Shown: positions 12,398 through 23,862 of the stretch, piece after piece
How the letters are laid out: every line of letters begins with the position of its first letter
Numbering within the stretch: position 1 is the first letter of the stretch
Assembly (NCBI GenBank): GCA_047967505.1
Contig: CM106539.1
Direction: 5' to 3' (one strand)
From: Dipteris shenzhenensis
Lineage: Eukaryota > Polypodiophyta > Polypodiopsida > Gleicheniales
DNA: 64,000 nt
The notes under the pieces: generated by a model
What the model was told of the DNA's origin: nothing
What the model saw: the letters and a program-made list of their open reading frames with translations, nothing else
Databases searched by the model: none
Program-made: the position numbers and the translations under genes

Positions 12398-13060
12398 AAA
12401 CTAGGATCTAAGAATCCTCCCTACACCCTTCTCAAGGGATATTAAAATTGGCTTATGATCAGAGAACAAGAGGGACGTTAAAGTAGTGGTGTCAGCCAAA
12501 TTCCTTCTAGAGAAATAAGCTCTATCCAACTGAGCTTTTCTGTGGAAATGACCTATCTGAATTTTGTCTAGGTGAAGACGTGTCCTCTTAGGTATCAATC
12601 AAGACATCTTGATCCTTGAGGCTATTCAAGTGGTGAACTCACTCCACCTTATGACATTACCTATTGTGTTCCATCTATCCCTTCTGCCTTCGACCATATT
12701 AAAATCTCCCGAAAGAATAGTATTGTCTCAAGAAGAATCTTACCACTCCAAAGGAGTGCTCTATCTCTTGCGGAGTTAGGCGCGTAGACTAAAAACATTT
12801 GGCACACTAGGTAGGGGTTAATGAATTCTATTCCTATTGCATTGCAATAAAAGTTGGTTAGAACCCCCCTATTTCTTGAACTAGGTGCTTAGCAATGCCC
12901 AAAGCTGCACCCCCTCTACCCTCTTTGTGTTCTATATAGACCCACACTCTCTTGTCATCAATCTAGTTAAGTTGCCACCTTATTTTTAGGCCTCCTACTT
13001 TGACTTTCTATGAAGAGATAAGAAATCAGGATTGAGTGCATTCCTAAGTGTATACATTCA
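12398..13060 (-). pseudogene. LINE endonuclease-domain relic
   Basis: On the minus strand the decayed reading contains VYAPNSARDRALLW near 12770-12815, GDFNMVEGRRDRW near 12670-12710, and RKAQLDRAYFS...SDHKPI near 12470-12550. These are the successive signature blocks of the apurinic-like endonuclease (EEP fold) of plant L1 LINEs: the phosphate-binding Asn-Tyr/Ala region, the GDFN metal-binding motif and the terminal SDH. Stops and frameshifts separate the blocks, so it is dead. It is not a copy of the LINE at 33496-46246, since the residues around the motifs differ. Confidence 0.75.
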
Positions 13061-13559
13061 AGGAACATTAAACGACCTAAAACCACAAAATTTTAGAAGA
13101 TGGTTGTGTGCTACAAAATTTGTCTTGACTATTCTTTTTCCTCTTCTTTTTCCTTTATATGACTATTCTAGGAGGGACATTCCTTAATACAGTGTCTACC
13201 CAACCCAGAGTTTGGTATATTCTTGTAGAGAATCTTTTGGAGTAGTTCTATGCCATCTCCATCCCACACACAAATAGTGTTTGGTGTGTGAAGCTATTTA
13301 ATCTATGAAGCTCCTTTTCTTCCCTTCATCCGTTCCTTTTCTATACATTATCTTAGCATATTGTCCATCTAGATGTCTAGACCATGGGTAGTAGTAGTTC
13401 ATCTACACCAAGTTTGTCTTTTGGATCTATTTCTAATGCTACTAATGTTTTATAATATCTGAATCGATTTTGAATGCAATTTTAAAAGTATAATTAAAAG
13501 CATCAAGGGACATTTTGGGGTCACAAAAGGTCCCCCTGAAGCTTTTCTTCCAACTATTT
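13061..13559. other. no gene seen
   Basis: AT-rich sequence without recognisable coding blocks. GACTATTCTAGGAGGGACATTCC near 13160 resembles the tail of the A-type satellite module at 4553-10560. Confidence 0.5.
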
Positions 13560-13990
13560 AATCTATGCCACTATTTTTCTTCCACCTATTTAATCTATGC
13601 CACTCCTTTTCTTCCACCTATGCACTCCTTTTATTTTAACCTACGCTTGCGATTACGCTTGCGATCTAATGCTTCCAAAGCCGATATTTTTTGTTAAATG
13701 TAGAGAAAAATTGGATGCTCGTCAACTAATTCAGTCTTTTAACATAACCTATGAATTTCTTTTGTTTAACATAACCTATGAATTTCTTTTATTTAACATA
13801 TCTAAACTATGCATTTCTTTTATTTAACATATTTTCCCTATGCATTTATTTTATTTCTTTCATTTACATATCTAATGTATGCATTTCTTTTATTTCTATT
13901 TTACATTGTCCACACTCATTTTCTTCCTTTTTTACATTGTCCTCATGCCTTTTATTTAACCTATTCTCATCTTCCTTTAAAAAAATCCAT
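13560..13990. repeat. T-rich imperfect minisatellite
   Basis: Units of about 25-35 bp built from CTATGCATTTCTTTTATTTAAC-like words repeat imperfectly. The open frames rich in Phe and Leu that cross it are compositional artefacts. Confidence 0.7.
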
Positions 13991-14275
13991 AGCTTGCGAT
14001 CTAATGATGAGCATGATTACAATTTTTTTTAACATGGAGAAAAATCATATGCTCGTCAACTAATTCAATCTACACCTTAAAATTTTACATTACTTGGACC
14101 TTGATCAAGAAAAACATACTCTAACATAAAAATTTGTAACTTAACCAACCTAGCATAACCAAACTAACGTGAATAAACTCACATAACGAGCTAGGTTTCA
14201 TAAAGTAATATCGATCAACTTTACCACATATATGAATAAATGTAAGTAAAATAGTGTATGGTTTCAAATGAATAC

Positions 14276-14280
<5 letters not shown>

Positions 14281-14315
<35 letters not shown>
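14281..14315. repeat. (AC)n microsatellite
   Basis: An uninterrupted run of about 17 AC dinucleotides, in sequence with no gene. Confidence 0.97.
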
Positions 14316-14317
<2 letters not shown>

Positions 14318-14340
14318 GTCTATGGTCTCAAGTTCTGGCA

Positions 14341-15730
14341 TTGCAATGGGAGAATGGCACTACTGCCATCCTCCAATCTCCCCATTTTGCAAAGTTAAAA
14401 ATTTCTAAATTTGCTCCACTTCCATTCTCCCATTGCAATGTCCCAATTCAAAACTTTGGCTTTGCAAAGGGGGAATGGCACCAGTGCCATTCTCCCATTG
14501 TGATTTCTCGATTCAAATCTTGGCTGTGCAAATTCTCCCAGATTCAAAGTTTTGGCTTCACAGAGTCAAAATGGCTTCACAGAGTCAAAATGGCACATGT
14601 GAGTTTGATGATCTCAGTGTCATTATGTAGGTGCCAGCATGAGATTGGCATCACTGCCATTCTCCACTAGTGGTAATCTAGACAAACTAAACCTATAGAT
14701 TGACATTCCACTAATTTTATTGGCTACAGTAGGATAATGGCAAAAGTGCAAATGCACATGCGAGTTTAGGATTCCTTGTGCATGTTTTCAGGTCATGGTA
14801 TGAGATTGGCACCACTGCCATTCTCCACGGAGATTGACACAAATCCATATGAACTCTACAGAGCGAAGACTGTGATCATAGGAGAGTGGTGTCCGATTCC
14901 ATTCCACATGTGAGTTTGATGATCTCAGTGTCATTATGTAGTTGCCAGCATGAGATTGGCATCACTGCCATTCTCTGCTAGTGGTAATCTAGACAAACTA
15001 AACCTAAAGATTGACATTCCACTAATTCCAATGGGAGAATGGCACTGGTGCCCTTCTACCTTTGTGAAGCCAAAATTTTGAATCAGGACATTCCATTGGG
15101 AGAATGGCACTAGTGCCATTCTCCATTTTCCTATTACAAGGCCAAAATTTTTAAATTTTAAATTTGCACCACTGCCATTCTCCCGTTGCAATGTCCCGAT
15201 TCAAAACTTTGGCTGTGCCATTCTCCCCATGCAATGTCGTGATTCAAAATTTCTACTTCACAAAGACAGTATGGCACTAGTTCCATTCTCCCATTGCAAT
15301 GTCACGATTCAGAATCTTGGCTTTGCAAAGGGAAAATGGCATGAGTTCCAGTCTCCCAATGCAATGTCTTGATTCAAAGTTTGCCTTCATAAAGGGAAAT
15401 GGCACCAGTTCCATTCTCCCATTGCAATGTCCTAATATAAAATTTTGGCTTTGCAAAGGGAGCATGGCACCATTGGCATTCTCCCAAGGCAAAGTCCCAA
15501 GTCAAAATTTTGTCTTCCAAAGGAAGAATGGCACTAGTTTGTTCTCCTCTTATGAAGACAAAAGTTTTTCTCAAGTCAACACATAGGGAGAATGGCACTG
15601 GTGCCATTCCCCTTTTCAAAGATGGGATATGCAATTCTCCATAGGAAAGCGGAATTCACATGGAGAATGGCCGCACCAATGCGATTCTCCACAATCCCAC
15701 ATGGAGAATGGCACTAGTGCCATTCTCCCC
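14341..15730. repeat. ~64-bp palindrome array enclosing an island of the 150-bp satellite
   Basis: The unit is the palindrome GGAGAATGGCAC / GTGCCATTCTCC followed by CATTGCAATGTCCCGATTC and AAAATTTTGGCTTTGCAAA. Successive CCATTGCAATGTC words fall about 62-65 bp apart at 15285-15480. Two copies at 15099-15124 and 15703-15728 are exact 26-bp palindromes. Between 14594 and about 15027 lies a B-C-(A tail)-B fragment of the satellite found at 4553-10560, joined without a visible boundary sequence. No coding function is seen. Confidence 0.88.
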
Positions 15731-16110
15731 CCGCTACAAGGAAAACTTTTTTGGTCTTATGAAATTCTTTAGTTGTAGTTTGTTCATAATCAATTTCCTG
15801 TCATCGTAATGAGAGGGGATGGCTACTATCAGATGCATGAATCAGGTCATGACGACGGTGAAAATAATTCATCCTTTAGAAAAAGTTTTATCAAATTGCT
15901 AAAATTTTTAGGGAAATAATTCATGCTTTCATGAAAATTTTGTATAGACTCATTCATGCATTCTAGAGATTTGCACCAATGCCATTCTTCCCCTCTAGAA
16001 GGACATGTTTGATGGTCTTATGAAATTCTTTGCTTGTAATTTGTTCATAATTAATTCTCCATAATCGTAATGACAGGGGATGGCTATTAGAAGCGGGGAC
16101 AAGGTCATGA
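15700..16110. repeat. direct duplication, ~268 bp apart, leading into the next gene
   Basis: GGTCTTATGAAATTCTTT...TTGTTCATAATNAATT...GGGGATGGCTA occurs at about 15754-15825 and again at 16016-16090. Each is preceded by a palindrome-derived CCATTCT word and followed by a related GGTCATGA(C/T)GA(C/T)GGTGA. The second copy supplies the ATG of the gene at 16080. The first gives a decayed version of the same N-terminus. Confidence 0.8.
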
Positions 16111-18853
16111 TGATGGTGAGGAATGAAGTGGTTGGAATTGGTGGAGTGTGTGTAATAGATCCGGAGGCCTACTATAGTGGTGTGAAGATTGGGACAAAAA
16201 ATGTATCGGTGATAGTGGAGAAGTCTATCAATAGTGAAATGCTCTTGCCATTTCCCACTATGGATGCAGTGCTTGTTGGTGAGGCAATTTGGAGCATTGT
16301 CAAGTGGCCTAAGGGCTCTCTAAAACATGTTGGTGATTCTTTAGATGATGCGGTAATTGAAGAAGCTACACCAAGTGAGCCTGAGCGACCTTATGTTGAG
16401 GCAATGCCAGTTTCTTCATTGGAAACTGACAATTTCATTTGTGAATCTTGGAAAGAGAAAAAGGTTGTCTTATGGGATGAGAGCAAAACAAAGACCGTGG
16501 GGGAAGGTGTGATCTTATATGTTTTCCCGGGAGACTCTATAAACTTTGACCTATTGGGTAACAATTGCATTGGTGTGGGTATTGAAAAGAAAGAACAAAT
16601 TAGAGGGATATGTGCATGGCAATTCAGGGATTATGAGGAGGAGCAGGGAGCACATAGGTATGGGAAGGGCTCTCATTCAACACTTTGTGGATAATAGCAT
16701 AGAGCATATGCCTCACAAGAGTAGAACCATGCAGGATGGTTCTAGAGAACACAGCAAGTGATACCTGAAGTGTATAAGAAGATAGACGTCCTATGTGAGG
16801 TCAACACCTCACTTAATCAACGTGGTTATCAGAGCCTATCCACATCCACATTTGGCAGGATTTGGAAATCAGACTTAAAAAATGTAGCCCTTGCTAAGAC
16901 AAGTGAATTCTCTAAATGTAGCTTGTACAACTAGATCAAGGCTCAATTGGCAGCCACAAAAATTCAAGATGAGCGCAATTCACTGATGGAAGAGAGAAAG
17001 ATGCATATGATATAGCAACAAAGTTGTAGGAACTTATATTATGCATGGCGTAGGTACTCCGAGATGGATCCAAAAAAGTATGTATGCATAATCCATGATA
17101 AGATGGACCAAAAAAAGACGGCAATTACAAGACTTCAGGTGAGGTCCAAGGACACCGATTCTGCATGGCAATTACAGGTTTCACTCATTGGAATGATTAC
17201 CCATGGGCATGGAAACGGTCATTATGGACACTTCACCCTCAATGGTTTGTGGCCATCTAATCCCAACCTGACGATTGGATCGCTCTCAATTTGTTTGCAC
17301 AACCTCGAGAGGATGGATATGCATGACCTTGGAGACCTTGCTACCAATGGGATTACTAGAAGCAATGCTCTCCTTTTGAATGCTCTATGTTCAAGAAACG
17401 CTTTGGACTCCCATTACAGTTCTAAAGGTGCACATGTTTCCACAAGTGGAGCTAGCTTGTCTAAAAATGTAGATGTCACGATCACAAATGCAAATCTAGA
17501 AACTGTATCAGAAAGTGACCCGAAGTCTATCACAGAGGCCATGACAACTTCCATTGCAAGGGCTACAGACACATGTATGAATTTTTTTCCATCAAATACA
17601 AGAGAAAACCCACCCTCTTTAGAGGGGAGTGTTGCTATTGAGCCACCATTCCAAAAGTTGCCAGAGAACTTGCTACTCCAACTAGATAATTGTGGGTCTG
17701 GGAACAAAAATAGATACTTGTTTGCATACCTTTCTCTTCTTGTAGTAAGGGGCATTTTCAAGACAGTTCAATTGGGCTTCTTGATGGTAGGGCGCACACA
17801 TGAGGACATTGATGCAATGTTCAACAGGTTTTCTAAGAGCTTGCGGGTGGGACAAACATTCACTTTCCTGCATTTGATGGATACATTCAAAAAATGTACA
17901 TCATCTTCACTGGCACCATTTGTTCTTACACGGGTTCCTAACTTCAAGGATTATGTGGATGGCTACCTATGTGATGGGCAAGAAATGCTAGTTGGACATG
18001 CAAAGCCATTACAATTTCAATTTTACATGCAAGGTGATAGACCAATGATGCAGTACAAGGTGCATCCAAAATCACCGAATTGGATGAAGGGGGTATTGAG
18101 CTATGGAAGAAAGATAGTGAGGGTTGATCATTGTTGCCAATAGGTTGTCCGGATATACTGCCAATGGCTGCATTTGTGAGAGATCACTTGCCAGTAATAT
18201 CAGGGATAAAGGATTACATTAAGTTTTGGGAGAGATGTGCAAGTGGAAAGAATGCATCCTATGAGTCCTACATTAGGCCAATGATAGACTATTGGAAAAC
18301 CATGATCGGTGAGATCGAACAGGAAAACATATAAGAGATAGGAGTGTACAGAGAGTTTTGGCCAAGAACACAATCTCCTGATGAGGAGGATGATATAGAT
18401 GCTTGCATTAATGATTTCCAAGGCTATGAGGAATGGAATGATCACTATTGTGGGCCTCTAAAAGGTAAGCTGAGGGAAGAGTTTAGACCAATGGTGGATG
18501 TTAAGCAAGGTGACTTCGTCTTGGTGAGGCCATCGGATTCTATATACCCCATATGGCTTGGGGTTGCCATATCAAGTGCCGAGATGGATGCTGCTTCTCC
18601 TAATTTCAAGAAATTATTAATTTAGTATTGGGCACCATCAGTTAAGAGAAAGGGGCTCAGTGATGCAGATGCCTATGTTGATTGCTCGAACAAGTATTGG
18701 GCAGAGAATAGGTTGGATCCACAGGTATGGGAGTGTATTGATGCAATTGTCTGGTCATGGACATCAAAATCCATAAATAGACCCAAGAAGATCAAGATTC
18801 CACAGAGCGTATGTATCAAAGCACCAGAGAGCTTGCTTGGTATCAGAGCATAG
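16080..18853 (+). pseudogene. DUF7869-type transposase-like gene with DUF8039-like N-terminal part, decayed
   Basis: Start at ATG 16080. The first ~90 residues (GDKVMMMV...GGVCVIDPEAYYSGVKIG...AIWSIVKWP) resemble the DUF8039 module associated with plant En/Spm-type proteins (tentative). From about 16700 the usual order of DUF7869 proteins follows: MPHKSRTMQDGSREHSK, FGRIWKSDLKNVALAKTSEFSKC (17 residues before a lost partner Cys), IIHDKMDQKKT near 17090, and LDNCGSGNKNRYLFAYL with GRTHEDIDAMFNR at about 17675-17830. That block looks like an RNase H-fold core with D, N and H-x-x-x-D positions kept. The C-terminal part continues to 18853. Frameshifts near 16755 and 18120 and stops (two between 16930 and 17030, 18332, 18624) break it. 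Its role is presumably DNA transposition, but I know no element ends for it here. Confidence 0.72.
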
Positions 18854-20160
18854 AAAATGATGTCGATTTTCTCCCTCTTAATCTCCCAAACTTCCATTGT
18901 AAGGTGTGTTTTCATGTGATGTTTCTCAATTGTTGTTATCTTGTCAATGGGTATTTGCATATTATTAATACGACAATTTTCAGAAGTTGACCTTCACCAA
19001 CAACTACTTTGTTTCTAGTGGAACTCACTATGCATGGTGTTTGTTAACACCACCAACTGGTGTTTATTAACACCTCAATTAAAATATACATGTTGTCCCT
19101 AGATGGTGTTTATTAACACCACCAAATACATGATTTTCAAACTCTGCCACAAATGCTTTGTTCCGGTTTTTATACGCAATGAACTGTTTCATAACCAATG
19201 AAGTTTTTCATAATCATTGGAATTCCAAATATTAGCTTATTCAATATTGGTAAAATTCCGACAATCAATGAAAATTTTCCCAAATTTAATGAAGCCTTTC
19301 CCAATTTTAATGAAATCCACCCAATTTCGAAATTCCCAAAATGCAACTTTTGTCCCACTTTATCTAATACTGTGTTTCAATGAATGCCTTCTTCCTCTTT
19401 GTTTAAAAATAGTTGCAGATTGTTTGGAAATCTACCTGCTTAGGTAAAATATTTGGAATCTTTAGAAGATTCCCCTAAGTTCTAACAATACACACTTTGT
19501 TGAATGAAATTTGGAAAATGATTTACGCATAAGTAAATAATTTTCTAAGATAAACAAAAAACCCAAGGTCTTTGAATTGCAAAGACATTTCAATACTCTA
19601 AAAAATGACATAATTTTATGAACACAATGTCTTCAACATAAACACGAAAGCTAAATATTAAGGTTAATCTTCTCTTCTTGGAAGTGAAGATGAGTTGAAG
19701 GTGTTAGACATTAGCTTGAACCTTGTGCTCGATGTCTAACATTGAGCTCAAGGTTCAAAGCTCATATTTTTCCCTTGCATATTTTAAACCTCTCATGGAT
19801 TGACTAAAAGCAACATCTCCAAGTCTCCAATGAATTATATCATCCTATGAGGCTATTTTAATATACTTGAAGGAGGAGCTCCTACTTGGACTATGTAGTG
19901 ATTGAACAACGGATAATGGAACCCATCCATTTGAGAAGCTACTTTGACACAATATGGAATAAAGAAGGTCCTTTTGGATTACCACTTACTTATTTCGGCC
20001 CATTTGATACTCTGGAGATGATAATATTTACAAAGGGTTCATCTTTACTTGAAACTTTTAGGTAAACTAATCCTTCAACTCAATGCAATACATCGAGTTG
20101 AAGGATAATTTTACTCAAAAGTTTCTAGTAAAAGTTTATTCACACCAAGAATAAGGTTTT
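18854..20160. other. AT-rich sequence with a short hairpin repeat; no gene seen
   Basis: No coding block is recognisable. The word GGTGTTTATTAACACC (6-bp arms, 4-bp loop) occurs three times within 85 bp: 19036-19051, 19059-19074 and 19105-19120. Around 19250-19340 there are loose repeats of AATGAA followed by TTCCCAA. Confidence 0.6.
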
Positions 20161-20175
20161 GAAAAGTTCAACCAT

Positions 20176-20790
20176 CATGAAAGCACGCGGTTGAGACTTC
20201 AACTCCATGCAGCACACCAAGTTGAAGCTTCAATGTCATGCCTTCATGATGGGATTGAACTATTACAAACCTTGTTATCAATGTAAATAATCTTTATTTT
20301 TCAACTAAGTGGAGATGAAGCTCAACCTCATGCTTTGATGATGGCTATGGACCTTGATTCCCATCTCCATCGGCTTCTCTTCATCTTCTTCATGGCCTTA
20401 TCCTTGCCTTCTACCTGTCCTTCTCCCATGTGATGCAATCACTAGGCACGTAGGGTCCATGCACTCTTCCATGAAAGCACGGGGTTGAGACTTCAACTCG
20501 ATTTAGCACATCAAATTGAAGGTTCAACGTCGTGCCTTCATGATGGGATTGAACTATTATAGACGTTGTTCTCTATGTGAATAAAACTTTATTTGAAACT
20601 TTTGAGTAAACTCATTAGTCAACTAAGTGCTCCATGGAGATGAAGTCTCAACCTTGTGCTTTGATGATGGTTATGTACCTTGCTTCCCATCTCCATGGGC
20701 TTTTCTTCATCTTCTTCATGGCCTTCTGAGTTTTTGTTGCCTTCTACATGGCCTTCTCCCACGAGATGCAATCGCTAGGCACAGAGGGTC
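20176..20790. repeat. ~294-bp tandem duplication
   Basis: CATGAAAGCACGCGGTTGAG (20176) and CATGAAAGCACGGGGTTGAG (20470) start two diverged copies. Both run through CTTCATGATGGGATTGAACT, a GATGAAGNCTCAACC block and ATGGCCTTCT...GATGCAATC. No gene is recognised. The pattern of GTTGAAG/CTTCAAC words also makes local inverted repeats. Confidence 0.75.
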
Positions 20791-21007
20791 CGTGCACTCT
20801 TCCAAAATACTACTTTTAAAGATTATACTCTTTACATTTAATAACTTTGAGGATTGCACATCACTTCATTAAATAGGGATGGAACCTGTTCCAATTTCAT
20901 AGCCTTGTTGTTGAACATCCTATTGATGTCCATGACTGGAAGTCAAAAATCCTGTTGCTCCATTGCTTCAATGGACCTTATTTTCTCTCCTCGTCAAGAA
21001 GGATGAT

Positions 21008-21654
21008 ATGACTTCCTTGAGCAAAGGATTGGGAACATTATTTTAGGCTAAGACTTTAATGTAGAAATATAGTTTGACCAAAAATTTAAGAAGCACTGCA
21101 ATAGTGTCATTGTCCTCAATTTATGACTTCCTTGAGCATAGGACTGGGAACATTCTTCTAGGCTAAGACTTTTTTGTAGAATATAGTTTGACCACAAATT
21201 TAAGAAGCACTGCAATAGTGTCATTCTCCTCAATTTTATCTTTGCTGATGCTAATTGGGAGAGAAAACCCTTCATGTGAGAAATAGATAAACCAAGGTCT
21301 CCTTGATCAAACCAAAAAAAACTTATATTTCAATGCAATTTTTGAGTTTTTAACTTTCACCACTTACAATTTCTCAATTTGGTTCCAATTGTGATTTTTC
21401 ATTGAGAGAAAATCAACACGATGGACAAGGCATTTATTGAGATGAAACATAATGATGGGTTGAGGTCATTCATCGTTCTCAACTTCATCTAGCTTTGCCA
21501 AGTTGGGTGTCTTATTCCCATTCACGTATAGCCATAATCCCTTTAACATGAAGAGATACTTCACTTGAGTTTTCCATGCATGAAACCAATCACTATTGAA
21601 ATTCTCAATGGTAGATATCTCCTTGGCCAATGCATCCCAAGATATGCAATACAT
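21008..21654 (-). pseudogene. copia-type gag relic with internal ~115-bp duplication
   Basis: On the minus strand the best block is ENFNSDWFHAWKTQ...FMLKGLWLYVNG at 21470-21650, the N-terminal signature of copia (UBN2) capsid proteins. A decayed continuation near 21180-21260 reads KIEENDTIAVLLKF, the later part of the same domain. That later part is tandemly duplicated (ATGACTTCCTTGAGC at 21008 and 21123). A paralogous copy lies at 56281-56740. It is a different copia family from copies A-C. Confidence 0.7.
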
Positions 21655-21894
21655 AGTCTCAAGAAAGTAACAACTTGACTATGGGTAGCAAAAGAAAAAA
21701 AGGACTTTCTACCTCTTGGAGGTCTCATGTGATTGAACTAATGTACTACATAGCAACTCATGACTCGTACTTGTCAAAGACTTTTAAGGGATAGAATATG
21801 ATGGAAAATAGTGTGTACAAGTCCAAGTTCAAAAGAAAATAGAGGAGGGAATTTGAAAAATATAGCAAACTGTTGGGCAATGATACTAATAGTA

Positions 21895-21899
21895 GAAAC
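21895..21899. repeat. 5-bp target duplication (left), GAAAC
   Basis: GAAAC here and at 24533-24537 flank the gag-only LTR element. The unoccupied paralogous site at 56984-56988 has a single GAAAT. Confidence 0.93.
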
Positions 21900-22188
21900 T
21901 GTTGGGATATCTCAAGGTGTATGCCTCAGGCACACCTTATGTTTCTATGTGTGAGTGCTAGAGGCATAGTTAGGTGCCCACAAGCACAGCTAGGTGGTGG
22001 AAAAGCCACATAGGATGATTGAGTGAATCTAGGAGCAGATTGAGGAGATGATTGTGGAGCTTTGAGGTCATCAGTGATGTCAGTGACCTTGTATGAGGTG
22101 CCTACTTAAGGACCTCTTTCTTCTTCATTCTATAAGGAAGTACTCTGATTTTGTGTCCACTCTACTCTTTCCTTTCAGTGTTTCAACA
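21900..22188 (+). repeat. 5' LTR of gag-only element
   Basis: It begins TGTTGGGATATCTCAAGG and ends CAGTGTTTCAACA. It is nearly identical to 24244-24532. Confidence 0.95.
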
Positions 22189-22201
22189 TGGTATCAGAGC
22201 C
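22189..22201 (+). other. primer-binding site (initiator tRNA-Met)
   Basis: TGGTATCAGAGCC directly follows the LTR and is complementary to the 3' end of plant initiator tRNA-Met. Confidence 0.93.
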
Positions 22202-23031
22202 ATTTCATCCCCCTTGAGCCCATTTCTGCCACATCATCATCTTCTTCTTCACCATCTCTCCCTCTTCTCCAAAAATTTTGCTTGAGCTTGTTCTCCTTCA
22301 ATCCTCAACCATTTCCCACACCCTTTCTGCTGTAGATCCCTCTTGTTAGGGCGAACTTCGGGCTGCAAGCAATTGGAGAACAACCCGCGCTGCTGGTCGC
22401 CATTGCAGAAAAGTCGTCGATTTTCTCTTCTGTGTTTTCTCTGCACCTGCTCTGTCTTTTCTTAATTCCTTCTAGGGCAAGCTTCTACATCCTAGAGCTA
22501 CCTTGTGCTGAAATCTGAGCAGCAATGGCTGCATATTGAAGGAGAAAACAGAGAAAAACCAGTCGATTTTGTTCAAGAAGGTGAAGGCGACCTGACGCGT
22601 TTTTTCGCCTCTTCTTCCCAGAGGATCTACTGTGGTATACCAGCTTTCTTTTGCCTCAGAAAGCCCCCTTTCTTTTGCTTTGAAGAGTGTGCTATGAGCT
22701 CTCCAAGTTCAGCTCTCTAGTTTTGACAGTTTTTACATGCTTTTGAAAATGATGCTACATAAAATGCTACTCTAGCATTTCTGGTCTTTTGAAGTTTTTA
22801 ATAACTTCACTACAAGTTTTGCTTCAGTTTTGTTTTGACTTGCTAGACCTGGTTGTGATTGGAAAGTGGTTATTTCATCCACTTCTATGAAGCATATAAA
22901 AAGTAGCATCATTGTTTGAAAACTAGTCACTACTATTTGCTACATCAAGTGGCTATACTTTGGAAGTATTGCAGTTCTTTTTGCCTTGTAAGAGAGATAG
23001 ACACTGCCCAATATCTGGGTTAGACCCTCTC
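22202..23031 (+). other. leader between primer site and gag
   Basis: 830 bp without a supported gene. A packaging signal would be expected here, but none can be named from sequence alone. Small open frames exist and are not convincing. Confidence 0.6.
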
Positions 23032-23862
23032 ATGGCTACTTTATATAATCTTGAGAAGTTCAATGGAAAGGGGTTCCATACATGGCAAATGAAGGTAAAA
23101 TTTGCATTAATGCGGGAGAACTTATGGGGACTTGTCAAACCTTCTCCTACCGCTTCTTCTACGGCCTCAAATGCTGGGGAATCTTTAGCTCCGACACGAC
23201 CGGCAAGGGATCCAGCAAGAGAAGAAAAAGCATATGGTATAATTGCTTTAGCTTTGGGTGATGATTACATACATCATATATCTGACTTGGAGTCTCCATC
23301 GGAAGCATGGCAGAAGCTAGATTTGATTTTTGGTGCAAGCTCTCATATTTCTAAACTATCACTTAAAATCTCTTTCTTTGAATTAAAGATGGCAAGTGAT
23401 ACTACTTTAGCTGCCCATGTCAACTATATGCGGAGTCTTATGACTCAGTTAGCTTCTATCAACTCTCCTATCACCCCTGATGATGCTATGGCAGTACTAC
23501 TTAAGAGTATGCCTGAAAGCTTTGATCACATTGTAAGCACTTTGAAGAATCTTCCCAATCCAAACCTTGAAGGCATTATCTCAGCTCTCCAAGAAGAAGA
23601 AAGACACATGGAGTTAAGGAAAGGCAATGACACTGCTTATGTTATGAAATTCCAGAAGGGCAAGTACTCTCCTTGCAATCACTGTGGAAAGACAAATCAC
23701 CTTTCAAAGGACTGCTTCAAAGTTAATCCATGTAAGCACTGTGGCAAAAACAACCATAGTGAGAAGTTCTGCAGAGACAAAGCAAAGACAGAAAATGCAA
23801 ATCTACTTACAGTGAATTTGCCTCCACAAGATGGGGCATCCCATGAAGATTATGCATTTTAA
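23032..23862 (+). CDS. gag: Gag protein of the gag-only element
   Basis: An intact 276-residue frame from ATG 23032. I chose this ATG over the upstream in-frame one at 22960 because MATLYNLEKFNGKGFHTWQ matches the usual start of copia Gag proteins. The N-terminal capsid region carries FNGKGFHTWQMKVKFALMRE, then a UBN2 core (SPSEAWQKLDLIFG, MASDTTLAAHVNYMRSL, LLKSMPESFDHIVSTL). Two CX2CX4HX4C zinc knuckles follow near the C-terminus: CNHCGKTNHLSKDC and CKHCGKNNHSEKFC. It should form virus-like particles and bind RNA. The absence of stops, in contrast to all other retroelement genes in the window, fits recent insertion or selection. Confidence 0.92.
   Translation: MATLYNLEKFNGKGFHTWQMKVKFALMRENLWGLVKPSPTASSTASNAGESLAPTRPARDPAREEKAYGIIALALGDDYIHHISDLESPSEAWQKLDLIFGASSHISKLSLKISFFELKMASDTTLAAHVNYMRSLMTQLASINSPITPDDAMAVLLKSMPESFDHIVSTLKNLPNPNLEGIISALQEEERHMELRKGNDTAYVMKFQKGKYSPCNHCGKTNHLSKDCFKVNPCKHCGKNNHSEKFCRDKAKTENANLLTVNLPPQDGASHEDYAF

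Noticed and set aside
13515-14063. Phe/Leu/Tyr-rich overlapping frames
   Set aside because: They follow the T-rich minisatellite composition in several phases at once.
22189-22201. tRNA gene signal from the TGGTATCAGAGCC match
   Set aside because: Only the 3'-end complement is present next to an LTR. This is a primer site, not a tRNA gene. No cloverleaf is seen.
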